This document shows, piece by piece, positions 17,087 to 27,800 of a stretch of DNA of 37,615 bases. Every line of letters begins with the position of its first letter. The first letter of the stretch is position 1. Both the position numbers and the translations under genes were made by a program. The notes under the pieces are model-generated. The model worked only from the letters and a program-made list of their open reading frames with translations. It did not search any database and was not told where the DNA came from. The stretch lies in the NCBI GenBank assembly GCA_003222895.1, contig QHXI01000072.1, forward strand, positions 1 to 37,615, written 5' to 3'. The stretch is from Acidobacteriota bacterium (GTDB taxonomy: Bacteria > Acidobacteriota > Blastocatellia > Pyrinomonadales > Pyrinomonadaceae).

Positions 17087-18913
17087 TTATTCATCCGTCT
17101 TGGCTTGTAGATCCACGATCTGATCGAACACCAATTGACTCCAACCTTCGCCTCTGCCGGCCGTCTTTCGCCGGCCAACCCAGACAAAGGTGCGGCCATC
17201 AATCCAGCGCGCCCGTTGCCACGAACGCGCCACGAAAAGTCCGGCGCGCGAGAATTCCTGTTCTTCGACGAAGTATGGTGAACGCGGCTCGCGCAGCAAG
17301 AAGCCGCGCGGCGGATCGCCGCCAACCATGCGGGCGCGCTGCAAACGGATCTCGCTGACGCTGCCTTCGGCATGCACCGCGATAAACGGAATCCAATTTT
17401 TCGGGACGGTCGTGCCCAGCACGTACCGGATTTTTACGTTCTCATCATTCGCCTCCCTTGTTTCAGTCGGTTCATTTGGCGACACAGTTTCATATCCGCT
17501 CATGCCTTGTCCCGTCTGTGAAGGGACGATGCTCTCAACTCCCCAAACCATGTTCGCCATTTCATCGCGAATGAAATTGACCCGCTCGAGCGGGGCGCTT
17601 TCTAAAACTTTGCTCACGGCGGGGACGAGGTAAAAGCGATTGGGGCCCGGCCGCAACTGGTCCTTTTCGGTCAGATGAAACATGTTCCATCGTTGCCAGG
17701 CGGTTTCCGGGCCCCGGCCCGCGGGACGAATAAAAGTATGGCGCCCGAACGTGTCGTCCACCAGAATGCCTCGAATCTCACAAACGGTATTGATGTCCAT
17801 GGGGTGCGGCAACATGAACCAGTCGTTGGAATAGATCAACCCAAACTCTGCCAACATCAGGTGCAACAGTCCGGTTGCCGAAGTTTCGATCTTCCCAAAG
17901 TCGGTCTCGGTTTCTTCCATCTCCCAGAAGCGCGGCTGCGGTTGGCCTTTGAAACGAACATTCGCCGGCAGGAACGACTCAACTTGTTCCTCAGGCGGGA
18001 CTGGTGCCGCCTCCTCAGCGAGAACTGCCGGGCGATCCTTGACGATATCGAATGAGTGCCAATCCAGGCGGCCCTCGTGGTACTGCTCGGCAATCAGCAC
18101 TGTCTGCGCCTGGTTCGCGCCGCGCTGACCGGCAACTGAGAACTGATACTCCAAATGATTCTGGAGCCAGGCTGAATCACCAGCGTCGTCCGGTTGGGTG
18201 AACAATCGTTGAAATTTCCGCGAGCAATCAGCGGCAAAAGTTGTTGCGATAGGTTTCAATCCCGGATCGCTGGTAAATTTGGAATCAACCCACTTGTCGT
18301 GGGTGCCGTTTTCCACAGCCCGCCAGATGGCCACTCCGTCTGCAATGCACCTCGCCACCGACTTCTGAATTTGTTCGGCATCAGCATCCTGCACCGTACG
18401 CAGCTTAGGGGGAACCTCCTCAGGCAGAACCCGCAGAGGGAATTTCTGTAGATAGAGATCATAGTGCTGGGCCAGGGACGGGAGGGCATTCTGTAACATT
18501 CGCAGAAATTTCTTGCCCAACTGCACGGCAAACAACACATCGCTGAAAACGTCTTCGCCGCTCTCACGCACAGTTAACGGAACCCGTTCGCGCTCAACCT
18601 TGGTCTCCAGAGGGATCACTTGCGGATCGAACGGGAATGCCTGCTCGCCGTGAAACGCCACGCGGTCCATAGTTTCGTGTTGAAAAGCAATGCGCGACGA
18701 AACACAGGAAGCAGCGTCTTCGCCGGCAAATTCACCGAATTGCCACTGGCGCGTCAGCATCCAAAGCGGGTCACGCACTTCAGCGCGCAGGCTGCTCGTG
18801 AAATCGAGAGTGCGCGGTCGCGCCTCCAGGCGATTGAACGCCACCACACGCGGCGCGCGAAAGACGCTCGTGTCTTTGATGATTTGACTGAGTAGCAATA
18901 CCGGTTTAGCCAT
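17087..18913 (-). CDS. Large uncharacterised protein (608 aa), last gene of the giant-gene cassette
   Basis: No signal peptide, membrane segment or catalytic motif is visible. The N-terminus has an Arg-rich stretch and a striking segment DPLWMLTRQWQFGEFAGED (48-66). I recall similar proteins as conserved hypotheticals in large-gene clusters of several phyla; that is recollection, not a search. The middle contains ETDFGKIETSATGLLHLML and IYSNDWFMLPHPMDI. The C-terminus has many aromatic and Arg residues (FVWVGRRKTAGRGEGWSQLV). Only 16 bp separate it from the upstream 1949-residue gene, so both are in one transcript. The lack of targeting signals suggests cytosolic or assembly-bound localisation. 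Function unknown. Confidence 0.85.
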   Translation of the reverse strand: MAKPVLLLSQIIKDTSVFRAPRVVAFNRLEARPRTLDFTSSLRAEVRDPLWMLTRQWQFGEFAGEDAASCVSSRIAFQHETMDRVAFHGEQAFPFDPQVIPLETKVERERVPLTVRESGEDVFSDVLFAVQLGKKFLRMLQNALPSLAQHYDLYLQKFPLRVLPEEVPPKLRTVQDADAEQIQKSVARCIADGVAIWRAVENGTHDKWVDSKFTSDPGLKPIATTFAADCSRKFQRLFTQPDDAGDSAWLQNHLEYQFSVAGQRGANQAQTVLIAEQYHEGRLDWHSFDIVKDRPAVLAEEAAPVPPEEQVESFLPANVRFKGQPQPRFWEMEETETDFGKIETSATGLLHLMLAEFGLIYSNDWFMLPHPMDINTVCEIRGILVDDTFGRHTFIRPAGRGPETAWQRWNMFHLTEKDQLRPGPNRFYLVPAVSKVLESAPLERVNFIRDEMANMVWGVESIVPSQTGQGMSGYETVSPNEPTETREANDENVKIRYVLGTTVPKNWIPFIAVHAEGSVSEIRLQRARMVGGDPPRGFLLREPRSPYFVEEQEFSRAGLFVARSWQRARWIDGRTFVWVGRRKTAGRGEGWSQLVFDQIVDLQAKTDE

Positions 18914-18929
18914 AGGTTAACTCAAGGTG

Positions 18930-21900
18930 TCACCGTTGCGCGTAAAACTCATTCAAAAGCGAAAAATCAAGCATGGTCATGATGTCGAGTGAGACATCGT
19001 TCCGAGCCAGAGTGCTGAACTCGGACACGAGCGCGGGCGCCACGGCGTTCCAGGTCGAACCCAGTCTTTCAAGTTGCGCCGGCTCCACGGCTCGTCGTTT
19101 TGCGCGATGAAGTGTGTCAGAGAGTATTCCGACGAGGTCATCCCAATCCCACGATCCGGTTTCTTCAGGCGTAACGGCCAACAACAGGGTCTGCGGCGGC
19201 ATCGCGTTGGGCTGATTGAAGCGGAAGGAAATTCCGGTGGTCTCGCTTGCGGTGGGAATTTCTTCCGTCCAGTCATCGAGTAGCACGCCGCTTTGCCTGA
19301 TCCCAACCTGAAAGGCGCTGTTTCCATGCGCCACGATCGACAACGTGTCGCGCGAAATCCCAAACTTCTTTTCCGGATCGTCGGGGTCCGTATTGTTCGG
19401 ATCGAGTTTCGGAAACTCCACCGCCAACCAACTATCTTTGGCGCGATAAGGAACCTGCACGGGCAGGAGTTCGAGCGACACATCGCTGAGCGCGTCGGCG
19501 AGAGTTCGCACGATTTCCCATCGATGCAATGGTCGCCGCACCCGGGCCAGACCTTGCAGCCACTCTTCTATAACTTCTTCCTCGTTCGTGCCGGGTGCGG
19601 CTGCGACCGCATGACCGAGCAGTTGATTGCGATCTCCCGCAGCGGTCGCGAGGTCGATTTCGTTGTGGCAGGTAAACTTGGGTAGCCAATTGAACGCTTC
19701 GCCCAAAAGTATTTTTCCCGCCGCCAACAGGAGCGCGACAATTTGCTCGATCGACTTATCTGGAGTCGTCTGGCTGAGAATTGTGCCGACGCGATCCAAT
19801 TCGCCATCCGCTGGATCGCTTCGCCGCAAGCGCCTGGCGACGCGATGAGCTCGCGCCAGTACTGCCGCCCTGGCCGCATCGCTCGTCAGATCAGTCTCCG
19901 GTGGAAAGGCGTCGCCAATGCCAAAGTTCGCGAGGGCCTGAAGTTTCTGGTGCAATGTCTCTGCGTCGGCGGGCGAGAACACAACGCTCACTTGAGTCGA
20001 GTCAGTGAAAGTCAACTTGGCCTCTTCCAACTTGCTGAAGGCGGCGCCAAGCTGGCCGAAAAAAGTCTCGTTATCCGCGGGAATGGTCGGATTTTTAAGA
20101 AAGACTAGTTCGACCGAGGGCGCAGTTGGACCATCGATCGAGTCAGCCAGCACGCTCAGCTCATTCAGCGCGCTTTCCACGCGACCGCGCAACTCATCTG
20201 CGTCATAACCTTTCGGGTTGTTCTGGTCCACCGGAATAGCAGTTTCTTTGCCGCCCGCGGCCGGCAGAAAGTCGCCCGCTCCCAGCGATCTGCTTTCTGA
20301 CAACAAAGCGCGTAGCTGACGGGCCAGCGGAAATAGTTGGGCTAGAGTCGTTTCGCCCGCCGGTGTTTCAGGATTGAATTCGATTCGCACGATCTTGTCG
20401 TCGCTGATGTTGTGGGTCTTGCGGTAATGGAAAGCGATGCGAGTCTCTAATTCAGTGGCCCCGCCGGTGTCATCGGGGCCGATGCTTACCAGCCAAACAA
20501 AGTCGATCGGTTGGAGCGCGAGATCTGCCAACGTAACAAAATGCGCGTCGTGCTTAAGTGCAAGTTCATCCGTCGTCTCAACCCAATGGGCCTCACAGAC
20601 GATCACGCGCGGCGCCGCTCCCAGCAGCGGGCCCAGCCATTGGTTCATTCCCGTCTCGGCTTTCGCCCGAGGTGTTGGCGGCCCCGGCCATGGATAATTG
20701 GCGGGCAACGCGGCATCGAGATCGTCAAATTGCAGCGTCACGCGGTTGGTAAAGCTAAACTCGGTGCCCCGCGGTGTGTTGATGACTTCGAGGTCCGGCG
20801 GAATGTGCGCCTCTTTTTGGGCCAGTGAAACTGCCGCAACGCGATCGAAGTTGCCTCTCACAAGTTGAAATGCATTCTCAGCCATCAGCAAATCTTTCAC
20901 CGCGTCCAACGTATCGAGCAGGGCGCCTTGCTCCGCCACGATCGCAGCGCCCTGGTTAGCGTCAGGCAGATCCGCCGGCGGCAGAAAACCAGAGAGGCCA
21001 AAGTTGTTAGCGGCGGACAGCGTGGCCTGCGACAGCTTCAAGCCATTGACCACGTTGTAGGGCGGAACGGTTTCTGCGGCATCGCCGGTACCCGCCTGGA
21101 CCACTTCGCGCGATTCAAAAGTAAACGCTTGTCGAAACGGCAGAATAAACTCATTAAGTTCCAGCACGGGAAGATCTCCCGCTGAGCTCGCCGAGGTGCG
21201 ATCGTGTAGCCCGCGCTCGAACTGATAGCCGAGCAGCGCTTCGATTGGTTGGCCGTTGCGCATTCCTTCCAGCACAAACTCCCCCCGCCGCACTCGCTCA
21301 GATGACAGGTTGACCGAAAACATTTCCGCGCGCTCCGGCGAAGCGTGGCTGAGATAGGCGTTACGCAGCAAAGCCGCAGCCGCGGCATGACTAAGCGACG
21401 GCGCGTGCACAAAACCTCCCTGCCTGGCGCCCGGAAGCTCCGATGGCGGAGAGGCAATGACGTTGTCCTCCTCGAGGATTGGATGTTTGTCGGTCGGACG
21501 CAAAGAAGTTGGCAGGTTGTCAGCCTTCAGAAACATTTTTGTAGATGGCCTCAGATTCTCGACCCAGCCAAAGGCCCCCAGATAAATACCAGTTTGGCGC
21601 TGCTCGCCTGAACCGCGCTGCGCTTGGAGTCTTTGGGTAAACAATCCGGTTTGCCACGCATCGAGACGGTAACTACAGCAGTCAAGATGTTCGACCAGAC
21701 AACGTTCCAGACTGGCGGTCGACGCACCGGCCAAATTCTCCAGCGCAGTCTTTTGCTGTCGGAGAAACGAACCTTCCACTTCCGCGGGCGGGGGCCCATT
21801 CCAGATCCAATCGGCAACAGTTGTATTGGGAACCGGATGTGCCGGCTCCGCAAGCCCGACGCTCGTTGCCATTAATTCGAACTTGGATAACGCCGGCTGC

Positions 21901-24779
21901 GATGCGCGAATGCCAGCCAGCGTAGTGCTGCTGGCCGCCTGGGCCAGAGCTGGATCGAAGGTGGTGCGTTGCTCCAACCACTCATAAGTGCCGTTATGCA
22001 TTTGCAGCAAGATCGAGTTTCGCAACATCAGGTACAGCAACGCCGATGGCGGAGTTCCGCCGATGTCCTGAGTAATGATCTTTTCCACGGTCTCGGCTTT
22101 CGCCAGGAATTCAATGTAGTTAACCGTCAAGCTGTTCTTTTCCGACGGCGGTTTGTTTTCTACCAGGTTAGGCACATCGAGCGCAGTCATGTAGTGCTGC
22201 CAGAGAACGTGCAGGCTCTTCATCTCGCCAACGGTTGCGACTTGTCTCACGACGCCCAGGTTCTGCAGGAACAATCTGGCCGTAGCCGGCATCGCCGACA
22301 CGAGCGAAGCGAGCTCGTTGACGTAACGGCCCTTGCCCTTGAAGTTCAGCAGGTTGCTAAGATACTCATCGCTATAGCCAATCCGTTGGAAAAACTCCAC
22401 GGAGGTCGGGTGCAGTCCCAGAATATTCATCAACACGTCGGACGAATCGCTGCCCGCTCTACCGACGAACGGAAGTGTATCGGCGATGCCATCCCAAATC
22501 TGTTCCAACTCCAGCAGTAGGCTGTGCAGATTCTTTAAGAAGACGATCTGCTCCTGGAACGTTCCGACCAGGACGAATGGTCCATCGCTCTCCAGGTAGT
22601 TCCAGCGCGAAAAGTCGCTGGTGAGCAGGATGCCATAAGGTTGGTTGCCAATGCGCACGGCGGGTAGCGGGCCACGGCCGCTTACAAAGCGTGTAAAGAA
22701 AGACCGTGTCTGCCGAGCTACTTGCTCTGTGACGACGGGGGCCATCCAGTTTCGCAGCCAGTAACCCCAAGTGCCTGGAAACAGCGCCGTGCTCATCGAA
22801 GACGCTTCCAACAAATCCGTCTGATCCGCATGTTGCACGGTCTGCAACGGTGTGTAGGCAATGCCCAGAGCGTCGGCGAGCATGCGTCCATCCGTCTGGC
22901 TCCGCCTCGGTTTCGGATCGGCTAGGTCAAATGCGGGCGGGTCGGTGGCCGTGAAAAAAGCCAGATCATTGTAGGGATCGTTGTCGGAATAGCCGGTGCC
23001 GTTACGTTCGGTGTTGTTGGTGGGCGTGCCCTGGGGGACGAGGCTAAAACCCTTCGGGCTGAACTGATGACTATCAATTAGTTCCTCGAGCAAGGTGGCA
23101 CTGTCCTGCGCGCTCGCGGAAAGAAAAACGCCGAGCACAAAGACTTTCGCGAAGCCGTTGCGCGCCTCTTCGTCCGTCAACCTTACGCGGAAGCCCATGC
23201 CCTGGGCCACGGCCTTATCAAAATCAGACATCCACTCAAACGCGCCGCCGTAGATCAGCACGTCGTCCTTCTCAGCAAACGCGGCTTCGGGGTCGAGCGG
23301 CTCAGGACCGACATACAAAGTATCGGGAATGACATTGCCGGTGACCTCGCGCGGAGTTTCCGCTTCGGAGCTGAACAGGCGAAGCACGAAACGATCCGGC
23401 ATCACATGGGTGCGCGGCGCGCGCGTCCAGCCGTCGGTCTTGGTCAGGTCGTGCACCGGGAAGCCGGTAATGATCGTTCGCACAAGTGCATTGACGCGGT
23501 CGAACCAGTTGTTTTTATCGGCTAAGCGCGCGAAGGCGTCGCCGTCGTTTTCGGCAACGGCTTGCTGCAACTCTGTTCGAGTTGCGGCTGAAAGATCAGG
23601 GCCGGCGAGCAGGTGTTCAAAAAAATCGGCGTCGAGCGAGCGCAGCAGATCAGGCAACGTCGTTGCCGCACCCGCCGTCGCCAATAAAGCAAAATCCGCG
23701 GGCTTAGTTTGGCGGGCAATCCAGACAGAGCGCTGCCCACCGAAGAGGTTAACCAAATGACGCCAGCAGGCACGCCGCCGATTGTCTTGCTCGTCGCGGA
23801 GATGCTCGGCAGTTACCAACTCGGTCCAGTAAAGTTCACCCGCGGCAACTTCTCTGTCGGTTAGGATTGGTTCGTGAGTATGGACCGCGACTTCGTCCGG
23901 ATAGATCCTCACCCAGAGTTCGGTATGCGGCAGACCTTCGGCGGATTGAATTGGAACGAATATGGTTTCGAGCCGAACCGGGAAAAGCAGAAACGGCGTT
24001 CGATCATCGAGGCTACGAAGAGAATTCCGGGGATGCGGATCCAGTGGATACAAATCTCCGATCGCGTCCTGTAATCGGCCCTCGCAATCGCCGCAATCCT
24101 CCAGCAAACGCTTAGTCGTCGATTTAACTGCTTCGCTTCGGGCCTTGAGCGTTGCCGGATCCTGGAAAGCAGGCTGCAACAGCTCGACCAGACGACCTTG
24201 AGTTGCAGTCAGTTCCTCGCGAACGCGTTCGATCTCTCGTTGCAATTCGTCTTGCCCGGCTCGCTGGCTCGCTTCGTGTTCTTCTAACTCACTAAGTACT
24301 CCAATCGCTTTCCTAACACTTGCGGTAACTTCGGCTGCTACTTTTTCGAGCCTGGACAGCTCGGCGGTGATGGCTGCTACTTCATTGTCGGTTTCATCTC
24401 TTAGCCGGGGATCTTGTTGCTGCAGTTTAGTAAGTTGAAGGCGCAACGCGGCCATTCGATTTTGAATCGACGTGAGGTTCTGCTGCAGGTGCTCCGTCAA
24501 CCGGCGTTGCTCAGCGAAAGTCGTGAACCACCTTGCGATTTCTTCCAACTCTGCGCGCAACGCCGCCAAGCGGGCATTGAGTCTACCGATTTGGGCGCGC
24601 ACCGCAGCAACCTCACCATCGCGATCGGGATCGACGACCGTCTGCTTTTCCTCAGCACGACGAAGCTGTTTGTTCGTGCGCTGCAGGCTGAGGCGCGCGC
24701 GATAGAGACTTTCATCACACTGCCGGCATTTTTCGCGCAAGCCGGAAATCAGTTTCAGTTGTTCGTTGAACTCAGCCAT
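18930..24779 (-). CDS. Giant uncharacterised protein (1949 aa) with N-terminal coiled coil
   Basis: Residues 1 to about 250 are almost entirely charged heptads rich in Leu, Glu, Arg and Gln (for instance QIGRLNARLAALRAELEEIA), a long coiled coil. A globular part starts near residue 260 with FLLFPVRLETIFVPIQ and RIYPDEVAVHTHEPILTDRE. Further landmarks are PAVRIGNQPYGILLTSDFSR (about 700) and LLGYQFERGLHD (about 1190). No nucleotide-binding, protease or nuclease motif was found, and no signal peptide or membrane helix. It is one uninterrupted 5.85-kb frame, co-directional with the 1076-residue gene (83-bp gap upstream) and the 608-residue gene (16-bp gap downstream). A structural or scaffold role in an assembly is plausible but unproven. 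Confidence 0.88.
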   Translation of the reverse strand: MAEFNEQLKLISGLREKCRQCDESLYRARLSLQRTNKQLRRAEEKQTVVDPDRDGEVAAVRAQIGRLNARLAALRAELEEIARWFTTFAEQRRLTEHLQQNLTSIQNRMAALRLQLTKLQQQDPRLRDETDNEVAAITAELSRLEKVAAEVTASVRKAIGVLSELEEHEASQRAGQDELQREIERVREELTATQGRLVELLQPAFQDPATLKARSEAVKSTTKRLLEDCGDCEGRLQDAIGDLYPLDPHPRNSLRSLDDRTPFLLFPVRLETIFVPIQSAEGLPHTELWVRIYPDEVAVHTHEPILTDREVAAGELYWTELVTAEHLRDEQDNRRRACWRHLVNLFGGQRSVWIARQTKPADFALLATAGAATTLPDLLRSLDADFFEHLLAGPDLSAATRTELQQAVAENDGDAFARLADKNNWFDRVNALVRTIITGFPVHDLTKTDGWTRAPRTHVMPDRFVLRLFSSEAETPREVTGNVIPDTLYVGPEPLDPEAAFAEKDDVLIYGGAFEWMSDFDKAVAQGMGFRVRLTDEEARNGFAKVFVLGVFLSASAQDSATLLEELIDSHQFSPKGFSLVPQGTPTNNTERNGTGYSDNDPYNDLAFFTATDPPAFDLADPKPRRSQTDGRMLADALGIAYTPLQTVQHADQTDLLEASSMSTALFPGTWGYWLRNWMAPVVTEQVARQTRSFFTRFVSGRGPLPAVRIGNQPYGILLTSDFSRWNYLESDGPFVLVGTFQEQIVFLKNLHSLLLELEQIWDGIADTLPFVGRAGSDSSDVLMNILGLHPTSVEFFQRIGYSDEYLSNLLNFKGKGRYVNELASLVSAMPATARLFLQNLGVVRQVATVGEMKSLHVLWQHYMTALDVPNLVENKPPSEKNSLTVNYIEFLAKAETVEKIITQDIGGTPPSALLYLMLRNSILLQMHNGTYEWLEQRTTFDPALAQAASSTTLAGIRASQPALSKFELMATSVGLAEPAHPVPNTTVADWIWNGPPPAEVEGSFLRQQKTALENLAGASTASLERCLVEHLDCCSYRLDAWQTGLFTQRLQAQRGSGEQRQTGIYLGAFGWVENLRPSTKMFLKADNLPTSLRPTDKHPILEEDNVIASPPSELPGARQGGFVHAPSLSHAAAAALLRNAYLSHASPERAEMFSVNLSSERVRRGEFVLEGMRNGQPIEALLGYQFERGLHDRTSASSAGDLPVLELNEFILPFRQAFTFESREVVQAGTGDAAETVPPYNVVNGLKLSQATLSAANNFGLSGFLPPADLPDANQGAAIVAEQGALLDTLDAVKDLLMAENAFQLVRGNFDRVAAVSLAQKEAHIPPDLEVINTPRGTEFSFTNRVTLQFDDLDAALPANYPWPGPPTPRAKAETGMNQWLGPLLGAAPRVIVCEAHWVETTDELALKHDAHFVTLADLALQPIDFVWLVSIGPDDTGGATELETRIAFHYRKTHNISDDKIVRIEFNPETPAGETTLAQLFPLARQLRALLSESRSLGAGDFLPAAGGKETAIPVDQNNPKGYDADELRGRVESALNELSVLADSIDGPTAPSVELVFLKNPTIPADNETFFGQLGAAFSKLEEAKLTFTDSTQVSVVFSPADAETLHQKLQALANFGIGDAFPPETDLTSDAARAAVLARAHRVARRLRRSDPADGELDRVGTILSQTTPDKSIEQIVALLLAAGKILLGEAFNWLPKFTCHNEIDLATAAGDRNQLLGHAVAAAPGTNEEEVIEEWLQGLARVRRPLHRWEIVRTLADALSDVSLELLPVQVPYRAKDSWLAVEFPKLDPNNTDPDDPEKKFGISRDTLSIVAHGNSAFQVGIRQSGVLLDDWTEEIPTASETTGISFRFNQPNAMPPQTLLLAVTPEETGSWDWDDLVGILSDTLHRAKRRAVEPAQLERLGSTWNAVAPALVSEFSTLARNDVSLDIMTMLDFSLLNEFYAQR

Positions 24780-24841
24780 ATTGAGGTTTCACTGCACTTG
24801 CGAAGCTGCAACTGAAAAACGCAGGCGTTCAGCCTCTCATC

Positions 24842-24862
24842 TTTCTGCTTTCTGCCTACTGC
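24842..24862. repeat. Short heptamer repeat directly after the 1076-aa gene stop
   Basis: Three 7-bp units TTTCTGC, TTTCTGC, CTACTGC immediately follow the stop codon of the upstream gene in the cassette. It is the same unit length as the tandem array at 12553-12601, with a different sequence. Confidence 0.55.
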
Positions 24863-27800
24863 TTAAACTGCCGTCGGCATGTCGAGCATTTCTGAAGCGT
24901 GAACGGCGACCATCACCGGCGTCTGGAAAAGGCTGTAGGCCATCTCCGCCGAATTCCTGGCCCAGATGTGCTTATTCAAATCCTCACTGCCTGGCTTGGG
25001 AAACGCCGGCGCCGGAAATCTTTTTATGAACGCGGGCTCGGTAGGACCAAACAGGTTCCAGGCCAGGTTGTTCCAGGTGTCATTCAGGTCGTTCGTCGGA
25101 TCGCTATCATTATCGCGCGTCGGCTCGTAAGCGATGTCCATGCCGAAGCGCGGTTCTCCGGGGACTTCCTGGATGACAAAAAACCAACCGCGGTGATCAT
25201 TCTCAAAATCGCGGCTGGCGTCGATCCCTTTCGCCTGTTCGACGGTCAGGTCAAAACCAAAGAAGCGCAGGTCTGGATCAATTTCAGCTCGGAAGAGCGG
25301 GAACTTCAATTCTTCTTGAAATTGCGACGGATTGAGATCTTCGTGAATGATATTGTTTCCGTGGCCGTCGTCAACGGCTTTCTGCGCATAGATCACGGTG
25401 TTCGGATAGCGTTTCAGCAGTTCGCCGCGAATAACCAGCACCGCCTGCTTTTGGGTCGGCTTCACGTCGGCATTGGGACCAGGGTCAGGTTTGTGCGATC
25501 CGAGCTCGCTTGTCGATGGCCATTTGTGAATCTTGACGATGTCTTTCAACTTCTCGGCATCGGTAGGCGTATCAGGGTTGCTGACGCCCTTAACTTCCCA
25601 GAACTGTCGGAAGTAACTACCCCTGAGATCGGTGGGAAATTCGCGCCAAAGAAGCTCGCGACCCATTTCATGGTTGAGGCCGACCATGTACGCCTCGATG
25701 AACTTTGGATTGGTTTCCAGGATAGAAATCGTGTCGGGTGGAATCAACTGCAGATTCGGAATCAGCAACTCCTTGTTAATGTCACGCAGATAGATGTAGG
25801 TCGCCTCTTCAAAGTCCGGGTGGGCCATGGCATCGACGATGTCTTCGGGCCGGTCAAAACTGCGGCCGGGAATCTTTACGAAGGCGGACAAACGGAATGG
25901 AAAGGTGACGTGAGGATCGATGGCCCGCTTCAGTTTCCCCTGAACGCCGATAACATCGAAAGCCGACAAAGCAGGTTTGTCGGGCGTGCGAATCACAATG
26001 CGCTGCTGTAAATCAATCGCTGCGCTTCGAAAATTACGAGCCTCGACGCTGTCCGCCGCGGCCGACGCCCCAGGTGTCGCAGCCGGCGCACCTGTTTCAC
26101 CTGCGCGAACAATATTGAAACCCGGCTGTTGAGGGACGCTTCTAATTGAGGCTTCAGCTTTTTCGGGATCAACCAATTCACCCGCTACGTCAAGATCTTG
26201 ATTCTGGCGCTGCAACCAGAAAAAACCGCCAACCGCAGCCAGCGCCAGCACTGCGGCGATCGCCCAAACGACGGCCGCCCCGCCGAAAATTCCAAGCAAC
26301 AGTAGCGTCACCAACGCAACTATCAGAACCGAGAGTCGGTTCTTCATCAGCCAACGCAGCCACGCCGGAAAAGTCCGGGGCTGGATCTGCTGCGCCAGAC
26401 CATCTACCGATGGAATTCCGTCGGGAAGACCTCGCGGTGGAGCGGGCGTAATCCGTCCGTCGTTGATGGCCGTCACCAAGCCCGAATGGTCAAACGGGCC
26501 TCCGGCGCCACTCAGGCGTTGCACCAGCTTTCCGGAGGGTCGCGATAAGCGCCGAAACGCGGCGCTGAAGACCGGAGTCTTGAGGCGACTTTCGAGCAAC
26601 TGTTGCCGAATCGTGGTCGGGCTGCCCATCACTTTCGCGTGAACCATCGTCGTCACCGCCAGCAACTTTTCCGGCGCCAGCTTTACGAAGAATTGCGCGT
26701 TGTAAAGGGCGCTCACTTGCATGATGAACTGAAAGTTTCGTATCTTCCGATTTCCTTCGTAGACCCGCTCAACCTGTTGCCACGCTTTCTGCATGAACTT
26801 GTCCTGATCCTTCTGGATTACACCGGTGCCAAATCCGGCCGGCACACGGCTGCGCGGATCACGATTCAGGTCGTGGTACCAACCGCTCTCTGACACGTTC
26901 AGCAAAATCTTGTCGGTCTTGTGCTGGCGCGCGTGGTTTTGTCCATAAAAAGGAACGGTCACAACGGGGTCGTTAAGAAAATCAGCGTCCGAGCCGGGTA
27001 CTGCATTTATGTCCGTCTGGATTTCTTCCGGCAGGTTAACCAGAATCGCCAATTCCTTCTGGAAATCGTTCGGCGTAAAGACCAGCGGTAACGACTGGGT
27101 CCGCTCAGTTTTCAACGCGCCTTCCAAACCCTGGGTTGTCGGCGCGGCGGGAGGGAGCCCGGGCCTCTCTCCCGGCGCGAGCGGTCTTTCCCTACCCCGG
27201 CCATCAACTTCCACAAAGCCGGGCAGCGAACAATCCATCGACCGGACGCCGATCCTTTCGTCCAGAAAGCGAGGCTTGAGCTGTTCCACCAAAGACTCAA
27301 AATCCTGCCGCTCTCCGGTGTTGAAATACCAGTCGTAATAAAGCGGCAGCTCGACACCGGTGGTGGCGGCATCCCAGGCTGCCTTTTGCGCCGGCACACC
27401 CGCGGTGGATTGGCCGAGCCCGGCCAGTCGTCCGACTTCAAAAGCCGGAACCAGAAAGGCGTGATAAGCCGTGTTCGGATCCAGATGACGCGGCGAGAGC
27501 AAGCGGCAGTAAATTTTATCGGGGTCGGTGGTAACGGCCGCCTGCAACGACCGGAGATACTTCTCCAGGTCCGAGAGTTCGCCCGGATCGATATCCTGCT
27601 CCGTATGGACATGCGCGAACAGCCAGGTCTCGTCCGACGGTGGCAAGGCGGATTTGCTTTTGACGTTAACTACCGGCAGCGGCAACCGGCGATCATCGCG
27701 TTCGAATTCATCTTCCTTGAGCACCAGCAGAGATATCCAGGGCCGCAGGCGGTCGCCTATTGGCTTGGCGGGCGTGTAACGCCAGGCGAAATCCTCGTCG

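Noticed and set aside
24899-26011. 370-codon open frame on the plus strand
   Set aside because: It lies wholly antisense to the 1076-residue gene, has no ribosome-binding site or recognisable domain, and its composition is that of a GC-rich shadow frame.
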